Source of the DNA: Casuarius casuarius | Taxonomy: Eukaryota; Chordata; Aves; Casuariiformes; Casuariidae | Length of the DNA: 64,000 nucleotides | Assembly (NCBI GenBank): GCA_003342895.1 | Contig: PTFA01000399.1 | Span: 503,350-567,349 of the forward strand | Direction of reading: 5' to 3' | Shown here: positions 37,721-50,051 of the stretch, piece by piece | Position numbering within the stretch: position 1 is the stretch's first letter | Layout of the letters: each line of letters starts with the position of its first letter | Position numbers and translations under genes: made by a program | The notes under the pieces: generated by a model | Databases searched by the model: none | Told to the model about the DNA's origin: nothing | What the model saw: the letters and a program-made list of their open reading frames with translations, nothing else

Positions 37721-39354
37721 GTAGTTCCTTCTCACCTAAAATCTGTTAGTCCATGGATAAATAAATATATTAAATGTGTTTTCTTTCAATGATGTGATAT
37801 GATCACTGAGAATATAAAAGTGTAAGGAGGATCAAGACTCAGGAAACTTGAATGTAGCATATAGCGATGCTAGATTCCACACATGATGACTTTAAAATAT
37901 TATCCAGATGCTTCTTTAAAACACAAGAGAGCATGTTACGTTTGAACCCTCCTCTTGCCATCTCACCTTCCAAACAAACATGCTGCTATTCCAAGTGATC
38001 TACAGCTTATCAATAAAGGACAGAAACTGTAGAACTGTCATTGAAATCTTCATGTCCCTACACATGAACAATTTTTCAGCTTCTTTGCAAAGAAAAAAAT
38101 CCTATGCTGAAGGCAAATACTAAGTTGTTTCTTGGGAAACTTTCTTCAGTTAAGTACTAATTTTCACTAATAAATTATTAAATAAATACAGATGTTAGTG
38201 AAATTTGATGTGTTCAAGACATCCAGAAAAAGGTTTCTGTCATTTCAGCATTTTTTGTTTCTCCCAGATGAGATTTTTTCCTTTGTAGAATGAAAATTAT
38301 GGAGGTTGGAAGGCTGTCACATGGCAATTTTGAATTTTCTTTGAAATGAATTGGAATTTTTACTCAGCTGAAATTTTCTTAAAAGTTGGTTCTTCCTGGA
38401 TACGTGGAACAAACCAAAACTGCTCATTTAGAGCTCACATAAATGTCAAAATTCGCTTTTTGATTTTGACACCTTGCCTCATGGGAGCTACAGTTTATTT
38501 ATGAGATAATTCACTGTGCCACGGACATGTGTCCCTGCCAGCCTACTACTTCCACTATGACGCTAAAGTCATATCATTCCTGGGAGAATCTCCTGAGGGG
38601 AGAGCAAGTCTTGCAGGAACGTCTGGAAATCTTGCCTGCAAGCTCACTCTGCTGAATTTTCCAGTTGGCAGTTTCCCTAACTCTGTTGCTCCAGGATAGT
38701 TTTCCTTGAGAATTCCTGGGGATACCAGAAGTAGTTGTAGATTTTTGGCTGCTTGGTTTTTCTTGAGTAACATGGAATCCTCTGTAATTAGGTTACATCT
38801 TATCTTTGCATTAAGAACTAACCATTGAAAACACTGAGCAGTTAAGCGAACTGTCCATATGTAATCTAGGGGTGAGTGGATATTTGGGTTACATTTTATT
38901 CTAAAAAGTTCTGCAAAACATTCTATGCTGAGGTTGCAAAATGTGCATTTTCCCCTGGAGGTTCTCAAGCAAACCTTCATTTTTTTATAATCACATGCAG
39001 TGTTTTAAACTTAGTCTGTAACGTGTGTAATTCAGCCTTCCACATGGTAGCTCTTTACTCTCAGTGACCCTTTAGACTGTAAGTCTAGATAGATCTCATT
39101 CCTTCCTAAATTAATCTGTTTATTCATTAACAATCTTAGTGGATCTCTTCATTTCAAAATGCCCAGAGATCAGCTGGAAACTAAAATACACCTTGTACCT
39201 TCACAGCAGTTTAGCAAACAGGCTAACAGGACCTTTTAATCTCTTCATTAGCCAAGGCTAGCATGGCATGTGCTCTGCATCACATTATCATGGCTGCATA
39301 GTTCCTGTTTAGATCAGAATTGCATGAACTATACTGTTATACAGCCAGTTCTTG
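37721..39354. other. Non-coding DNA
   Basis: No gene is supported. The minus-strand frame at 38555-38980 (141 codons) is the longest outside the CR1 relic. Its deduced product has no recognisable domain, signal or repeat, and a frame of this length is within chance expectation for 64 kb. Confidence 0.6.
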
Positions 39355-39475
39355 AAAGATTACAGAAAGCTGATGTCACTTGCTCCACATGTGCAATGAG
39401 TAAATGATGACTTGGTTTGAATTCACAAAGTATTTTGCTCATGTACTGATTCTTAGCCAGCCATTTCTATTATAA
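39355..39475 (-). repeat. MIR-like SINE fragment
   Basis: From GTCACTTGCTCCACATGTG (39375-39393) through AATGAGTAAATGATGACTTG to GATTCTTAGCCAGCCA (about 39448-39463), the order resembles a reverse-complemented MIR: the 'ACTTGCCCAAGGTCACACA' region, the 'AGTCAGTGGCAGAGC' region, then a motif towards the tRNA-derived head. It is strongly diverged and without flanking duplications. Confidence 0.4.
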
Positions 39476-41654
39476 AATAGGTATAAGAAAATCTAATCCC
39501 CTCACACTGGTTTTTGAAAAGCTATATTTAATTTATTTAGATTAGGATTGTGAAGAAATTTTTGGGTCACAATCTTTTTGAAGGAATTGTTTTGACCATC
39601 TTTTTGACGGAATTGAGTAACAACTCGAAATGATTCTGCACTATTTTTCCACTTGGCCAGAAAATGGAAAAATATCTCTAAAGCTAGTTAAATCCTCCAC
39701 TGTATTCCTTATCACATTTGAAATCGTAGGCACAAAATAAATCTGAACACAACTGCAGATTTTGCCTACTGCATATTGTACTGTTTTCCTCAAATTTATT
39801 AATGTAAACTGACTAATGTAATGACCATCTATTCTTAGTTGTTGACAGCACCCTGTTGCACAGGAGTAGCTGCCATCAGCACAAACATTGGATACATATC
39901 ATCCTGGTGTTTCATACCTGAGCAGTTCCTTGAATTCTGTAAGAGTTCCTTGTACATAATAGCATCACCTCAGTCTAGGTGTTCTGCATCTCAATAACAA
40001 AAATTAATATACATTTCTGGTTTGAACTGGTACCAAAACACAAGAAATCCTCTCACTAATGGTGTCCCAGTGAGTAGAACTGCAGAGAAATTCAGTAGAG
40101 ACAAAGTGGCGTGCTTTTGCATGCTTACGTGCTGTTAGCTTGCTCAGTTTTACAGAAAGCTCCTGAAAGAAAGAAACTTTGTTTTATTTCACAAGAGGTT
40201 ATTAGGATCAGGGCCTGCAGTACTACGCTCCCATTCTAGTGTGAGTGAGCATTTCAGTATTTAACGTTAAGGATTCATTAGAATAGGGAATTCCAGGCTT
40301 TGCCTCTCCCAAAACCCTGACTCCGATGGAGTCATGCCTACTAGCAAGTCTGATGCATACTGAGGCATCCCATGCAAAACAGAAGAGCATCAAAGGGTGG
40401 AGAATGTTCAAACATCCCCTGCTACCCACATATTTAAATAATAACTCTTGGAAAATTCTGCCCTGAAGCGAATGACAGGGTGAAGCTGGGTTCATGTGTG
40501 CCCAAAAAAGGTGAGAATTGGCTTTTTGATCTTCTACTTTTCAATGAGTTGTGGACAAAATGAAGAGAACTCCTACTCCAACTTTGTTTAATACCAACTT
40601 GACCCAAGAGAGGTGTGTTAAGAATGCAGACCAGATTTGTCTTGGTGGGTTCAATACAAGGATAACTTTTGGTTTGTGAACCCAAAAGGATCAGGCCTTA
40701 TAATGCCTCTGTGGCATTCATAGTAACAAGCGTCGGGAACATGAGAATGTTGATGGAAGTAATTTTGGAGTTAGATGGCATCTCTGCAGTGTTTTGAGGA
40801 TTTATAATTTGGACTTTGGCACCTGCTAGGGCAATGAAATAGGACAGACATTCATGTACATCGGCACACTCATCCCACTGAAAGTGTGGTTTTCTTAAGT
40901 TGTATAGCACAACAATCCACTTTGTTTTACTCTCTGTGTCCTGACAGAAGGAAGTCAAGTCTTCATCCAAAATAAAATGCTCTTTTAACATTTAAACATG
41001 CTAAAAGACTTTACTAAACTACATAAACTGAAGTGTTTGGATAAAAACACTTCTGTCCTTGAAACAGAGAAGGCTGGCAATTGTTTTACACTTTGCACTC
41101 CGAAGCAGCAATTAACTAATAGACACTGTGTCCATGTGTGTAACTGCAAGGTACAATCATCTTAGAAGAAAACCAAATGATTTTCACTTAGCTTTGAAGA
41201 AGATCATAAATGACAATCAAACATTTTGTGAAAGCAAATTTACTTGCTATAGTTTTGTTTGCAGTACTTTTTCTAATACTGCATTTTTCTATATAATTCA
41301 GTAGATACATTATATGTCAATAATCTCATCTTTAAGTTAACATTTACTTTCTTTATATACATGATTTATATAGAAGCTGATTCTTCCTTACTTACTGAAG
41401 TGGAATAAAAACTTTACAAATAGTCCCANTGTAATCAAGTGTTGCACATTTCAGCCCTTTTAAAATTAAATAATTACTACACCTCCTATGTAATTAACAA
41501 ATTATTATACTATTTTACATTTTAACATTTATCTTTTAATATCATCATTAATGAAATGTTTTAATGCAACATTTCAATTAATATTTTTATCTTCCTCATG
41601 TTTATTTTGGCAGGGATTAGGCTGGTAATTTTTATTTGGTATGTGCTTACAAAC

Positions 41655-41735
41655 TTCAGGCTAGATTTTGCAATCCTTTGTTCATGACCTTGAGCTCTTA
41701 CTCAAGTAGTCTCATCAGTGGTAATTTTCCTGCCA
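41655..41735. repeat. Probable arm of an old palindromic MITE-like repeat
   Basis: GCTAGATTTTGCAATCCTTT (41662-41681), followed by CTTGAGCTCTTACTCAAGTAG (split here as CTTGAGCTC and TTACTCAAGTAGTCTCATC, about 41690-41716), resembles one arm of palindromic repeats dispersed in sauropsid genomes. The inner CTTGAG...CTCAAG is itself an inverted pair. No family name is asserted. Confidence 0.35.
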
Positions 41736-42479
41736 CCAAGTGCCTTGATCACCCGCTTATCCATTTTTCCTTCAAGCACAATGGTACTGTGTGCTAACAC
41801 CCACAATTTTCTCCTAATTTAAATTCCTCCTTAAAAGCTACCTTTTTTGTAATGGCTACAAATCACTCTAGTCTTGCCCTGGTTACTCAAGTAGCAAGTT
41901 GATTTCTGCCTTTCTGCTAAACTGCATTTGTTTTGTTGCTTCATTCACCAACTTACCCACACTTAATATGCAGGTGAAGTCTTCAGATGCTACAGTCCTG
42001 GGCTGGTGCATAGTCCTAGTTGAAGAGAGAACGGGCACAACCTTATTTTTCACAAGGATCTCGAGAAAGTCTGAGCAAACATTTGGGTGCATGCAGTTTT
42101 CCCAGGATCAGGAGCAAGGAAGCAAAACCAAAGTCAGGAAAGTGGGTTAATTTAAATTGTGATGGAGTACACACAGAGTACTTATGGCATTTCAGAAATT
42201 TGCAAAGGTTTCCATGCTCAATGGGAAGCAAAAGAAAAGTGAGCAAATATAATAAAATGCAAACCAGAGGTTTGTTAGCAGGTTTAGAATACAATAACAT
42301 AACCAAAAATCCTCAGGCAAATATGTCTGGAGAGTTTTGTGCAATGTAACCATAGATAGAGCAACAAAAAAAAGAACTATCAAAGGGTTGGACAATATGG
42401 AGGTGCCTGTTTCGTTTGAAAACACTTGGCTTGAGAATACATAGTAAATTCTGTATGTTTACTTTTATCCTCAAAACAT

Positions 42480-42710
42480 TTCCTAAATGTGAGGTTGCAT
42501 AAGCTAATGGGCAGTTTGTCTATTTCATGAAAGGTAGCTTGTTTTATCATGATAATATTTATTGCTATCTATTTTAAATTTCAGTCATTGAAGTAAAGTG
42601 AACAATTTCTCCTTTATTCCTATTAGCATTATCAAAGTTTAATTAGGTACACAGTCACCTGATTAATTTACCAGACCTTTAACATAAAATGCTTGTTCAT
42701 TTTTCTTGAG
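42480..42710. other. AT-rich stretch, weak candidate for a conserved element
   Basis: Repeat-free sequence with AAGTTTAATTAGGTACAC (about 42636-42653), CCTGATTAATTTACC (42658-42672) and a TGATAATATTTATTG block. No frame is open. The motif texture suggests homeodomain binding, but this is inference and untested. Confidence 0.18.
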
Positions 42711-43379
42711 ACAGGTGGTACGATTCTTACAATCCTGCTAGTAAATTGCTTAAACTTTGTTTTCAAGATTTTTTTTCAATATTAAAGTAGTGGCAATTTT
42801 TGAAGAAGAAATATGTGTACCTGTGCCATTGAAGATTCAGTTTGATTGGCTGAGGCCCAACTACGAGAAAGGCTGCAAGAAATTCTGGAAATGTTATCTC
42901 CGTGTAGCTCAGCAGTACAGAATTTCAAGTGTATATTTAGTCACGTAAGTCAAGAAGGCCTGTGATTATGCCAAGCTTCATTTCAGAGACAAACAGGCAA
43001 GTAACGTTAAATGCATACAGTGTCAAGTAGGTCATGGTGGAAAAAGCAGGTTAACTCAGCTGTCTCAGAATAATGATGTTTTGGTTGTATTTAAAGTGAA
43101 ATTGTATCTACAGTCAGGAGACCAGAAATTTTTCCTTTTAAATGTTGTAATTAGCTGTAAAGTGAGAACAAGCAACCTTCATCAGTGCTTATATTATCTT
43201 GCTCAATATCTGTTCCAGGGTGCTAATAATGGGTGCAGCCTTTTGTAATCAATATGCCCATGTTAATAACATGTAGCTTTATAGATGTCTCAGGAACTCC
43301 AAATAAACTTGTCAAAATGGGTAGTATTATCCTGTATTATCAGGACTAACTCTAACATGGCACTTGGTAAAAAAAAATA

Positions 43380-44965
43380 ATAATGTTAAAGCCCCCCCTA
43401 TTTTTAAAACCTGACTTGTATGACTGTAATCTGCTTATTCAGCACTCTCTTTATTAGTGCATGCAGTGGTCACTTTGCTTTAAGGGTTCTGTAAAATGTC
43501 TCTAAAATTAAAATCTGGTGATACTCAGTGAACTTCTGCAAGAAACACCTAAATATATGCTCTTTCCTTCCTGGTCCCTCTCACATGCAGTACTTGCTGC
43601 TAAATTTGTTAATTTTGGTGGAATAAATTGTCTGAGCAGATTAAAGGTGTTAACATGATTGTGTAATACTAAAGAGTTAAATGAGTTATAGAGGTATAGA
43701 ACTCATCCAGCTCATTTTCATAGCAAATACTGACTCTCAAAAGTTTCTTGGGTCTTTCACTAAACATCCAGGGAAAAAAAAGTAAATCAGTTAAAATGCT
43801 AAAGAAAAAAAAATACTGGATCCTCCATTTTCATATCAATCTTTATTTCCCTTCCTATGAGCTGTAGAGTGCCTTTATGAGAAAAATCTTTCTTTTAACA
43901 GCCTTTTAGATTATATTAAAAGGTGGAACCTTTTGGAGGAGAAGAGCAAGAGCTGAAGAGGTAATTATTAACTGAGATGGCTTAGAAAGTCTTACTTCCT
44001 TTTAGTTTAAGACTAAAGGGGGAGAAAAGGGGAGAAAAAATGGTAGCAAAGCTTTAAAATTCACTCTCTGGTACTTACACGTACTTGCAGCTTTGTGCCT
44101 GGAGAAAGGAACAGAACAGGATCTTAGCAGCCACTCTGAGACCTGGTAAGTTATTTGAGACATTTCTATTTGCTGTCTTTTTTTTTCCTCACTGCCTTAT
44201 AGCATAGTTAAAGAAATAACATTAAAAAACACTGCCTGGCTACACCAAAATGCTTTCCTTGAAACAAACAAACAGAAAAGCAACTCTCTGGAGAAAAAGT
44301 CAAAGAAAGAAGTAAAATAAGAAGGAGAAGAAAATCAGAAGTACTGAAGGGAGGACAGAATGTAATTTTGTATAATAAAGGTTTGTATTAAGGTAAATCA
44401 GATGATTTTGATATCTAGGCCCCTTTCTGCCCTGCTCTGCTCAGCAGCTTTTTAAGATGCAGGCCTGCACCCTGTCTCTCAGCTCCAGGAATCTGAAAGT
44501 CCATCCTCTCTTTTCTCATTTTCGTTGATCTGTTCTGCAATGCTGAGACTCCTTTTGGCCCTCTCATTTTAAAACCCATTCTTCCTACTTTACCATATCT
44601 GAACAGGCTGTAGACACTTTAGTTTGGAATAGCTGGATCTTTTTGCCAGCTTTGCTGTATTATTGAGTGCAAGGATCTGACCCGCACTTTTGTTTCCTAG
44701 GATAACTTCAGCGCATAACTGTTTGCTAGCAGACATCAGGTGGCAGATTTCTGTACAGACCAGCTTCTGCTAGCCTCTTGGGCACTCTGTCCTTGTGTCC
44801 TGCTATGTCCTTTGCTCCTGTATCCACCACCATCCTGCTATGGCACCTGACTGCCTCAGTATTTCTCATGACTCTCTCACCCAGCTTGGGCTAGAAACCC
44901 TCGTTCTTCCCATCACCTCTCTCCTTCTGCCTTGAATTTCAGCCTAAGCAGCTTCGGCTACGCTG
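43380..44965. other. Non-coding DNA, pyrimidine-rich over its last 600 bp
   Basis: From about 44400 to 44960 the plus strand becomes C/T-rich with CTCTGC, TCCTTG and CTGCCT words and a slightly higher GC content, but no frame of note. The first part contains G-runs (GGGGGAGAAAAGGGGAG, 44018-44034). No promoter or exon is supported. Confidence 0.6.
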
Positions 44966-45034
44966 TTGCTTATTTCACTGCAACTTGAAATGCAGTTCAT
45001 AGATTAATGTGTGATACTTTTTGCTGCCTTGTTC
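44966..45034 (+). repeat. Unnamed dispersed repeat, copy A
   Basis: This 69-bp segment, with TATTTCACTGC and GTGATACTTTTTGCTGCC, matches 46885-46956 in the same orientation at roughly 80% by hand alignment with one 3-base gap. The flanks do not align clearly. It is an old interspersed repeat or a local duplication. The family is not recognised. A 15-base T run follows at 45055-45069. Confidence 0.65.
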
Positions 45035-45394
45035 TTGCAGCTTTGGGCTTTTGATTTTTTTTTTTTTTTAACTAGACCAACCACCCATGTATCAGTGAAG
45101 AAGCTAACTAAGCTTTGAAGCACTGGTAGTCCTCCAAGAATTGAGTGCATGCATACGTCTCGAAAACTTTACTCTGGTTTCTTTTATTAAAACTAAAGGC
45201 TTTCATTACTACCATAAACACATATGGAAGTAAGAGGGTCACCACAATGCGATAGGCAGTGAATGTCTCTTGTAATTCTGTGCTTAAATGATCTTGGGAA
45301 AGAGTAAGAGTAGGCAAGCCCCAAGTGAGTGCTGTAGTACAGAGAGCTCATCCTGAGGCTGAGGACNTCTGTGCCAAGCATGGAAAGGAGAGAG

Positions 45395-45525
45395 CACTTG
45401 ATGCATTTGTCCGCACAACAGCCTTGTGATATAAGGAAATACTATTGCTCTGCTTTTGCTTTTATAGTAAGGGTTGAATGATTTGCCTGCAAACTCACGC
45501 AAAGTCCATAGCAGAACAAGAAGAG
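45395..45525 (-). repeat. MIR-like SINE fragment
   Basis: CACAACAGCCTTGTGATATAA (split as CACAACAGCC and TTGTGATATAA, 45414-45434) then AATACTATTGCTCTGC and, about 30 bases on, GATTTGCCTGCAAACTCACG follow the order of a reverse-complemented MIR core ('CACAACAACCCTGTGAGGTA', 'TACTATTATTATCCCC', 'ACTTGCCCAAGGTCACAC'). The similarity is moderate and the element is old. Confidence 0.45.
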
Positions 45526-46884
45526 TGAAGCACTAAGTATATGTAAGCATTGTCAAAGGGATTTTGTAAAGTAGGGCTAATTTTTCATCTCACTAAGAAA
45601 ATTTCTTATCAAATGACTCCTGAAGTCTTCTCAAGCTGCATTCTGGGCACACACCACTTCTGTGAGGAATGCACAATTCACAGGGATTGAATGGCTAGCC
45701 AGGCTGAGCTGGCTGTTCCCAGTGACTAACAATGTTCATTTGTTCCACTCTTTGCAGAATCAAGTTCTAACTATGTGTCAGGATGAAAGATATATTCTTC
45801 ACCAGATGTAACACTGGTCAAAATTTAAAAAGAAGAAGAAGAGGAAAAAAAAAAAAAAAGAATTCTAATCTTACCCTTAATACTACTTCTAGCAACAGAA
45901 ACTCGGTTTTCCTGTTTTTTTAATTTGAAGTCATAATGAAGTTATAGGAATGGTGGGCCATGAAACTTCACAATACTTTTAAGTTTCTGTTTGGTACACT
46001 ACAAAGTCAATGAAGCTAAATGCAAACAGTTCGTTCTCTTTTTCTTTTTTAAGAAGAATATTTGCATGTTCACAGAGAGCTGACATATGTGAAGAGAATG
46101 GTCGATGTACCTAAGGTCTAATGAAACCTTATTTATTATGGGCACTTTGACCTCTATTCTTGTCTTTCACTCCTAGCAATAACCCTAGCTTCTCCTAAAC
46201 TATGTTCTCTGTTGCATCCACAATGGGGGTAGGATGATATGTAGTAGCCCAGAGCTACCAGTCAAAGCATCATTGAAAATATTAGGCCCATCTTTATGAA
46301 AACACAGATCAATGACTGAGGAGCCAGTGCCAGTCTCTACTTGAAAAGAAGACCTTTGCTTAGTCTGTACAATTATAGGTATTATTTCCCAATTCATATA
46401 ATTATCACTGATTTAAAAAGAATATGCGAATGATAGGAAAATAACCCATTTTTCTTCAGTTTTCTTATGTAGCTGCCTTCAAAAAAAAAAGCAAATTACA
46501 TTGTGAAAAAAAGATATCTATACTTGTATCAAACGTACTAGGTACAGTTTGAAACCTATATAAACTCATTTTAACATATATAGTAAAAATATACGTACTT
46601 TTTAACTAAGTAAAATAGATGAGAAAATTAGTTTGCAGGAGCTGGATCCCTAGCACTATTCTATAAACAAATCTTGGTCTATGGTCTATTTGTGCAAAAC
46701 ATCATCCAGCATGATGCAAAGCATCTTCAAATCATCATTCAGAAAGATTTGTGCGTGAGGCACATCTTGTGATCCTTTCAAAACTGATCAGGTAATGTTT
46801 TGGGATTTTGAGCACTTAAAAATCATAATCACAGGTAGAGGTTCAATAATTAGATTTATTTCCTTTGTTACTTTAGAAAAAATT

Positions 46885-46956
46885 TTGCTGATTATTTCAC
46901 TGCTGCTTGAAGTAAAATTCTTAGATCAATGGGTGATACTTTTCACTGCCTCGTTC
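46885..46956 (+). repeat. Unnamed dispersed repeat, copy B
   Basis: Counterpart of 44966-45034. Shared blocks include TATTTCACTGC, CTTGAA, TTAGAT and GTGATACTTTT, ending in TGCC.CGTTC-type sequence. A 105-codon frame (46795-47112) crosses it but has no recognised domain. The frame is not preserved in copy A because of the 3-base gap and stops. Confidence 0.65.
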
Positions 46957-47329
46957 AGGTTCTCAAATCAAAGCAAAAGTGATGCATTATTAATGCAAAA
47001 TTACTGGGATCATTTTGCAAGAAGCACGTGTACAACATGTACTTTAATCTTACAAAATGCCGGATTCTTTCCCTTTTGGCCTCTGCCAAAGCTTCTTCAC
47101 ACAATATTCTGAGCAATGCCTCATCCCACCCCAGGTGACACCAGCGTCATGCATTCTTCGTCCTGTTTTATCCCTACAACAAGCTCAGTTACAGTTCTGA
47201 AATATCCTTGCCCACGCTCAACTCATCAATATTATTGTCAAAGATGCAACCTTTCTTTAATATCTTTTTAAAATCAAGAGTAAAAAAAGGTTTTCCTCTT
47301 TTTAATTACAGATGCCAGAAGGCATTGCT

Positions 47330-47745
47330 CATGTAAATCCAGGCTTCAGAAGACCATCAGCACTTGAGTGGTTGGGCCTGGGCTCTCAGCGCTGGGGGGT
47401 GGGTTAGCAGGGTAAACAGGTGCCTCTCTTGGACTTTAGTCTCTAGCTCTGCAGGAGTCAAGCAGCTCAAGCTGAAAACACCCCGAAGCAGAGGTAATTG
47501 GTTTTTGTGATAGGAAGGGTGTAACTACAATTACGGGCCTGACAGAGGGGCTCCCCAAACTCCTTATGGCTCTGAGGTGGCAGTGGGAAATCCCCAGCAC
47601 CTTAGGTGCCGGCTCCATGAGTTACTGGGGAGTCTGGGAGTGCTGAGAGCACTGGTACCCACTGGTTCCAGCAGTGGCGGGCTCCTGCAGCCTGGGAGCT
47701 GCTCATCTGAGCCCTCTAAGGATGTGGGAGTCACAAGGGGGAAAA
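47330..47745. other. GC-richer patch, unidentified
   Basis: About 400 bp with clearly higher GC than the surroundings, for instance GGGCCTGGGCTCTCAGCG (47376-47393) and CCAGCAGTGGCGGGCTCCTG (47667-47686). Both strands carry 60-codon frames without motif. It may be an old insertion that has not yet decayed to local composition. There are too few CpGs for a promoter island. Confidence 0.4.
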
Positions 47746-48384
47746 ACAACTAGGTTAAAAAAGACCAAATCATCACGCACAAGAGACTGAATTTCAGTTA
47801 TGTGGAAACTTCAAATGGGGCCCTTTAAGTATTGGATTTGGCATCCAAATAGTTTTGCTTGAGTTTGTTTGTTGTTTGGTCATCTAATGTGTTTGTTTAA
47901 CAAAATGGAAAGTATTTTATCACTTATGTATGGAGCCTTCTGGAATATTGAAGTGCTACTTTCTAAAAATCTCCACATTTTCTCACTAGCTTCTGTCCTT
48001 AATTAGAAGGAAAACAAAACTTCCAAAAAGCCAGAGCCCCCTGTGAATATCACTCAGCTATGCTCTAACTGGAAGCCTGGGAGGGACTGCGAAGGGTTTG
48101 ATAGTGCCATGGTTACCACCTCCTTTGGCCATATAATATATCCTTCCCCTTGCGAGAGGAATCTAGTGTGGGGATCCTGGGGGTACACAGGCACCCCTTG
48201 TAAGCATGTTTGGGAGCAGCTTTGGATTTTTCCCTGTTGACATGGTTGCTTGCTTGTTAGGTCTAGGCACATGGCCCTGGCAGGATATTTTTTTGTTGGC
48301 TGAACCCAGCTATCCCCAGGCACAGCAAGGTGGGCTCGAGTTTCTCTCAGCCTCTTAGAAGCTTACATCTTTTTCATTCTGGAT

Positions 48385-48495
48385 CTGAACCTAAATAACG
48401 GGCTTGAGCAAGGTCACATGGTAAGTTTAATGACAAAGTTAGGAGTAGACTGATGTGCTGTGAGTTTAAGTGCACTATGGCAACATGCTGTTTTC
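48385..48495 (-). repeat. MIR-like SINE fragment
   Basis: GAGCAAGGTCACATGGTAAG (48406-48425), then GACAAAGTTAGGAGTAGACTG and TTTAAGTGCACTATGGCAAC (48465-48484), give the sequence of blocks seen in a reverse-complemented MIR ('CAAGGTCACACAG', 'GGCAGAGCTGGGA', 'AGTGCACTATCCAC'). This is the clearest MIR-type match in the window. Confidence 0.55.
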
Positions 48496-49039
48496 TATTT
48501 CCTGCTTCTACTGCCAGTGGCTGAAGTACCAGCCCACAAAGTAAGAGCAGACCTGGGGCACTCTTTGTGCATATTGCAAGGCAGAAAAGGAAGTTTAGTC
48601 TTCAAGGAAAATGCCATTGGGCATACTCCAGAAGTTTTCATTTTCTTGAGATGGAAAAGTTGCCCAACTAGTAAATGAAACTTCGGTTTTCTGATACTCA
48701 TTTGGCTGAATATTTACAAATGCATTTGAAACAGTAACAACAGCAAAAAAGGATAATGCCTTACTATTTTTGTCTCATTTCAGCAATTCTGTCAGTGAGA
48801 TATTTCAAAAGTAATAAAAAAGAAAGAATAACAGTAGCAAGGAGATCATCTTTTGTCTCATGCTTTTGTGTGTGTATGTGGCAAACTGGCTTAAACATCA
48901 CCTACCTGAGAACTGAGTTCAGGCTTTCTAACCTTCAGCATTGCAGAATTACTAGACCTTGACTGCTACCACAAATCTGAAATTACCACCTTGCAGGTAT
49001 GCATGTTTGGTTAATATTTTAAATTAAGTGCCTCAAATA

Positions 49040-49330
49040 GGGATTTAATTTAGTTTTAAGAGGAGAGCTATTGTATGCTAATTAAACAGCAAATCATTCC
49101 TAAAAAGGTATTTACTGAGGTTTAACAACTATGTAATAGAAATAGAACAGCTATGTACTTGCTCACCTTATACAAACAGGCTTTTAATAATCAGTGTAAA
49201 TTCAATTAACATAAAAACTATCCCATGGAGGCTTAGTAATTATATATATAAATCAGTATTCGGGGCCCTCCATTTAAAGTGCTACTAGCAGTTTAGTATT
49301 TTATTACATATATTCAGATTATACAATATT
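49040..49330. other. AT-rich stretch, weak candidate for a conserved element
   Basis: High-complexity AT-rich sequence with TATGCTAATTAAAC (an octamer/TAATTA combination, 49074-49087), CTTTTAATAATCAGTG and CCATTTAAAGTGCTACTAG. No frame and no repeat resemblance. Functional status is unknown. Confidence 0.15.
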
Positions 49331-49988
49331 ACCATTTTCTCTCTCTTCCCCTTTCTTTCCCACTTACATAACTTCTCATTTCCTCACTTTGCATAGTTTT
49401 CATTTTTTCCTATTATGCTTTGGCAAATTGGTGAACAATATTCCTCTGAAATTACTCTTTCTATTTTGATGACTTTGTTACTGTTTCATTTACACATATT
49501 TAAATGACTATTTAACATTAATCTAACATTTTTTCCGTTTACAAAGCAGGTTAGATAATGGCTGTAATATTATGTATAGCACCAATGGGCAAGTTCTAAT
49601 TCCATGCATCCCTGAGCATCTCAAAAAATGTAAAATAGCACTGCCATACATGCACTTATTTAGCACTATGTCACATTTTGGCATTCAGAATCCATCAGTA
49701 CACTGCAAATCAAGGTACTAGAAATCTAAACTCTGGTCCCTAAGAAAGGAAATTTTCATCTGCTATGCCAAGATGAAATAAATGTATGTAATTAAAAGCT
49801 GTGATGTGTAAGTCTGGATTTGCATTTTGTTTTTAAACAGAAAGCAACAAATTTATAATACAGACTATATTTTGTAGCTTTGGGAAAGTTTGGGGTAGAA
49901 GGCTGTTTCATTCCTATGTTAGAAATGCATACAAAAGTGCTTGAGCATTTCTGATGAAGCTTAACAGAAATGAGGGTGGTATTTAGGG

Positions 49989-50051
49989 AAAAGAAATGAA
50001 AAGAAATGAAAAGAAATGAAATAAAATAAAATAAGTTAAAATAAGTTAAAA
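49989..50051. repeat. Decamer minisatellite (AAAGAAATGA)n and degenerate AAAATA units
   Basis: Three to four copies of AAAAGAAATG are followed by AAATAAAATAAAATAAG and a duplicated AGTTAAAATA. It is a simple tandem array. Confidence 0.85.

Noticed and set aside
38555..38980. 141-codon minus-strand open frame
   Set aside because: No recognisable domain, signal peptide or repeat, and no splice or promoter context. At this base composition about one such frame is expected by chance in 64 kb.
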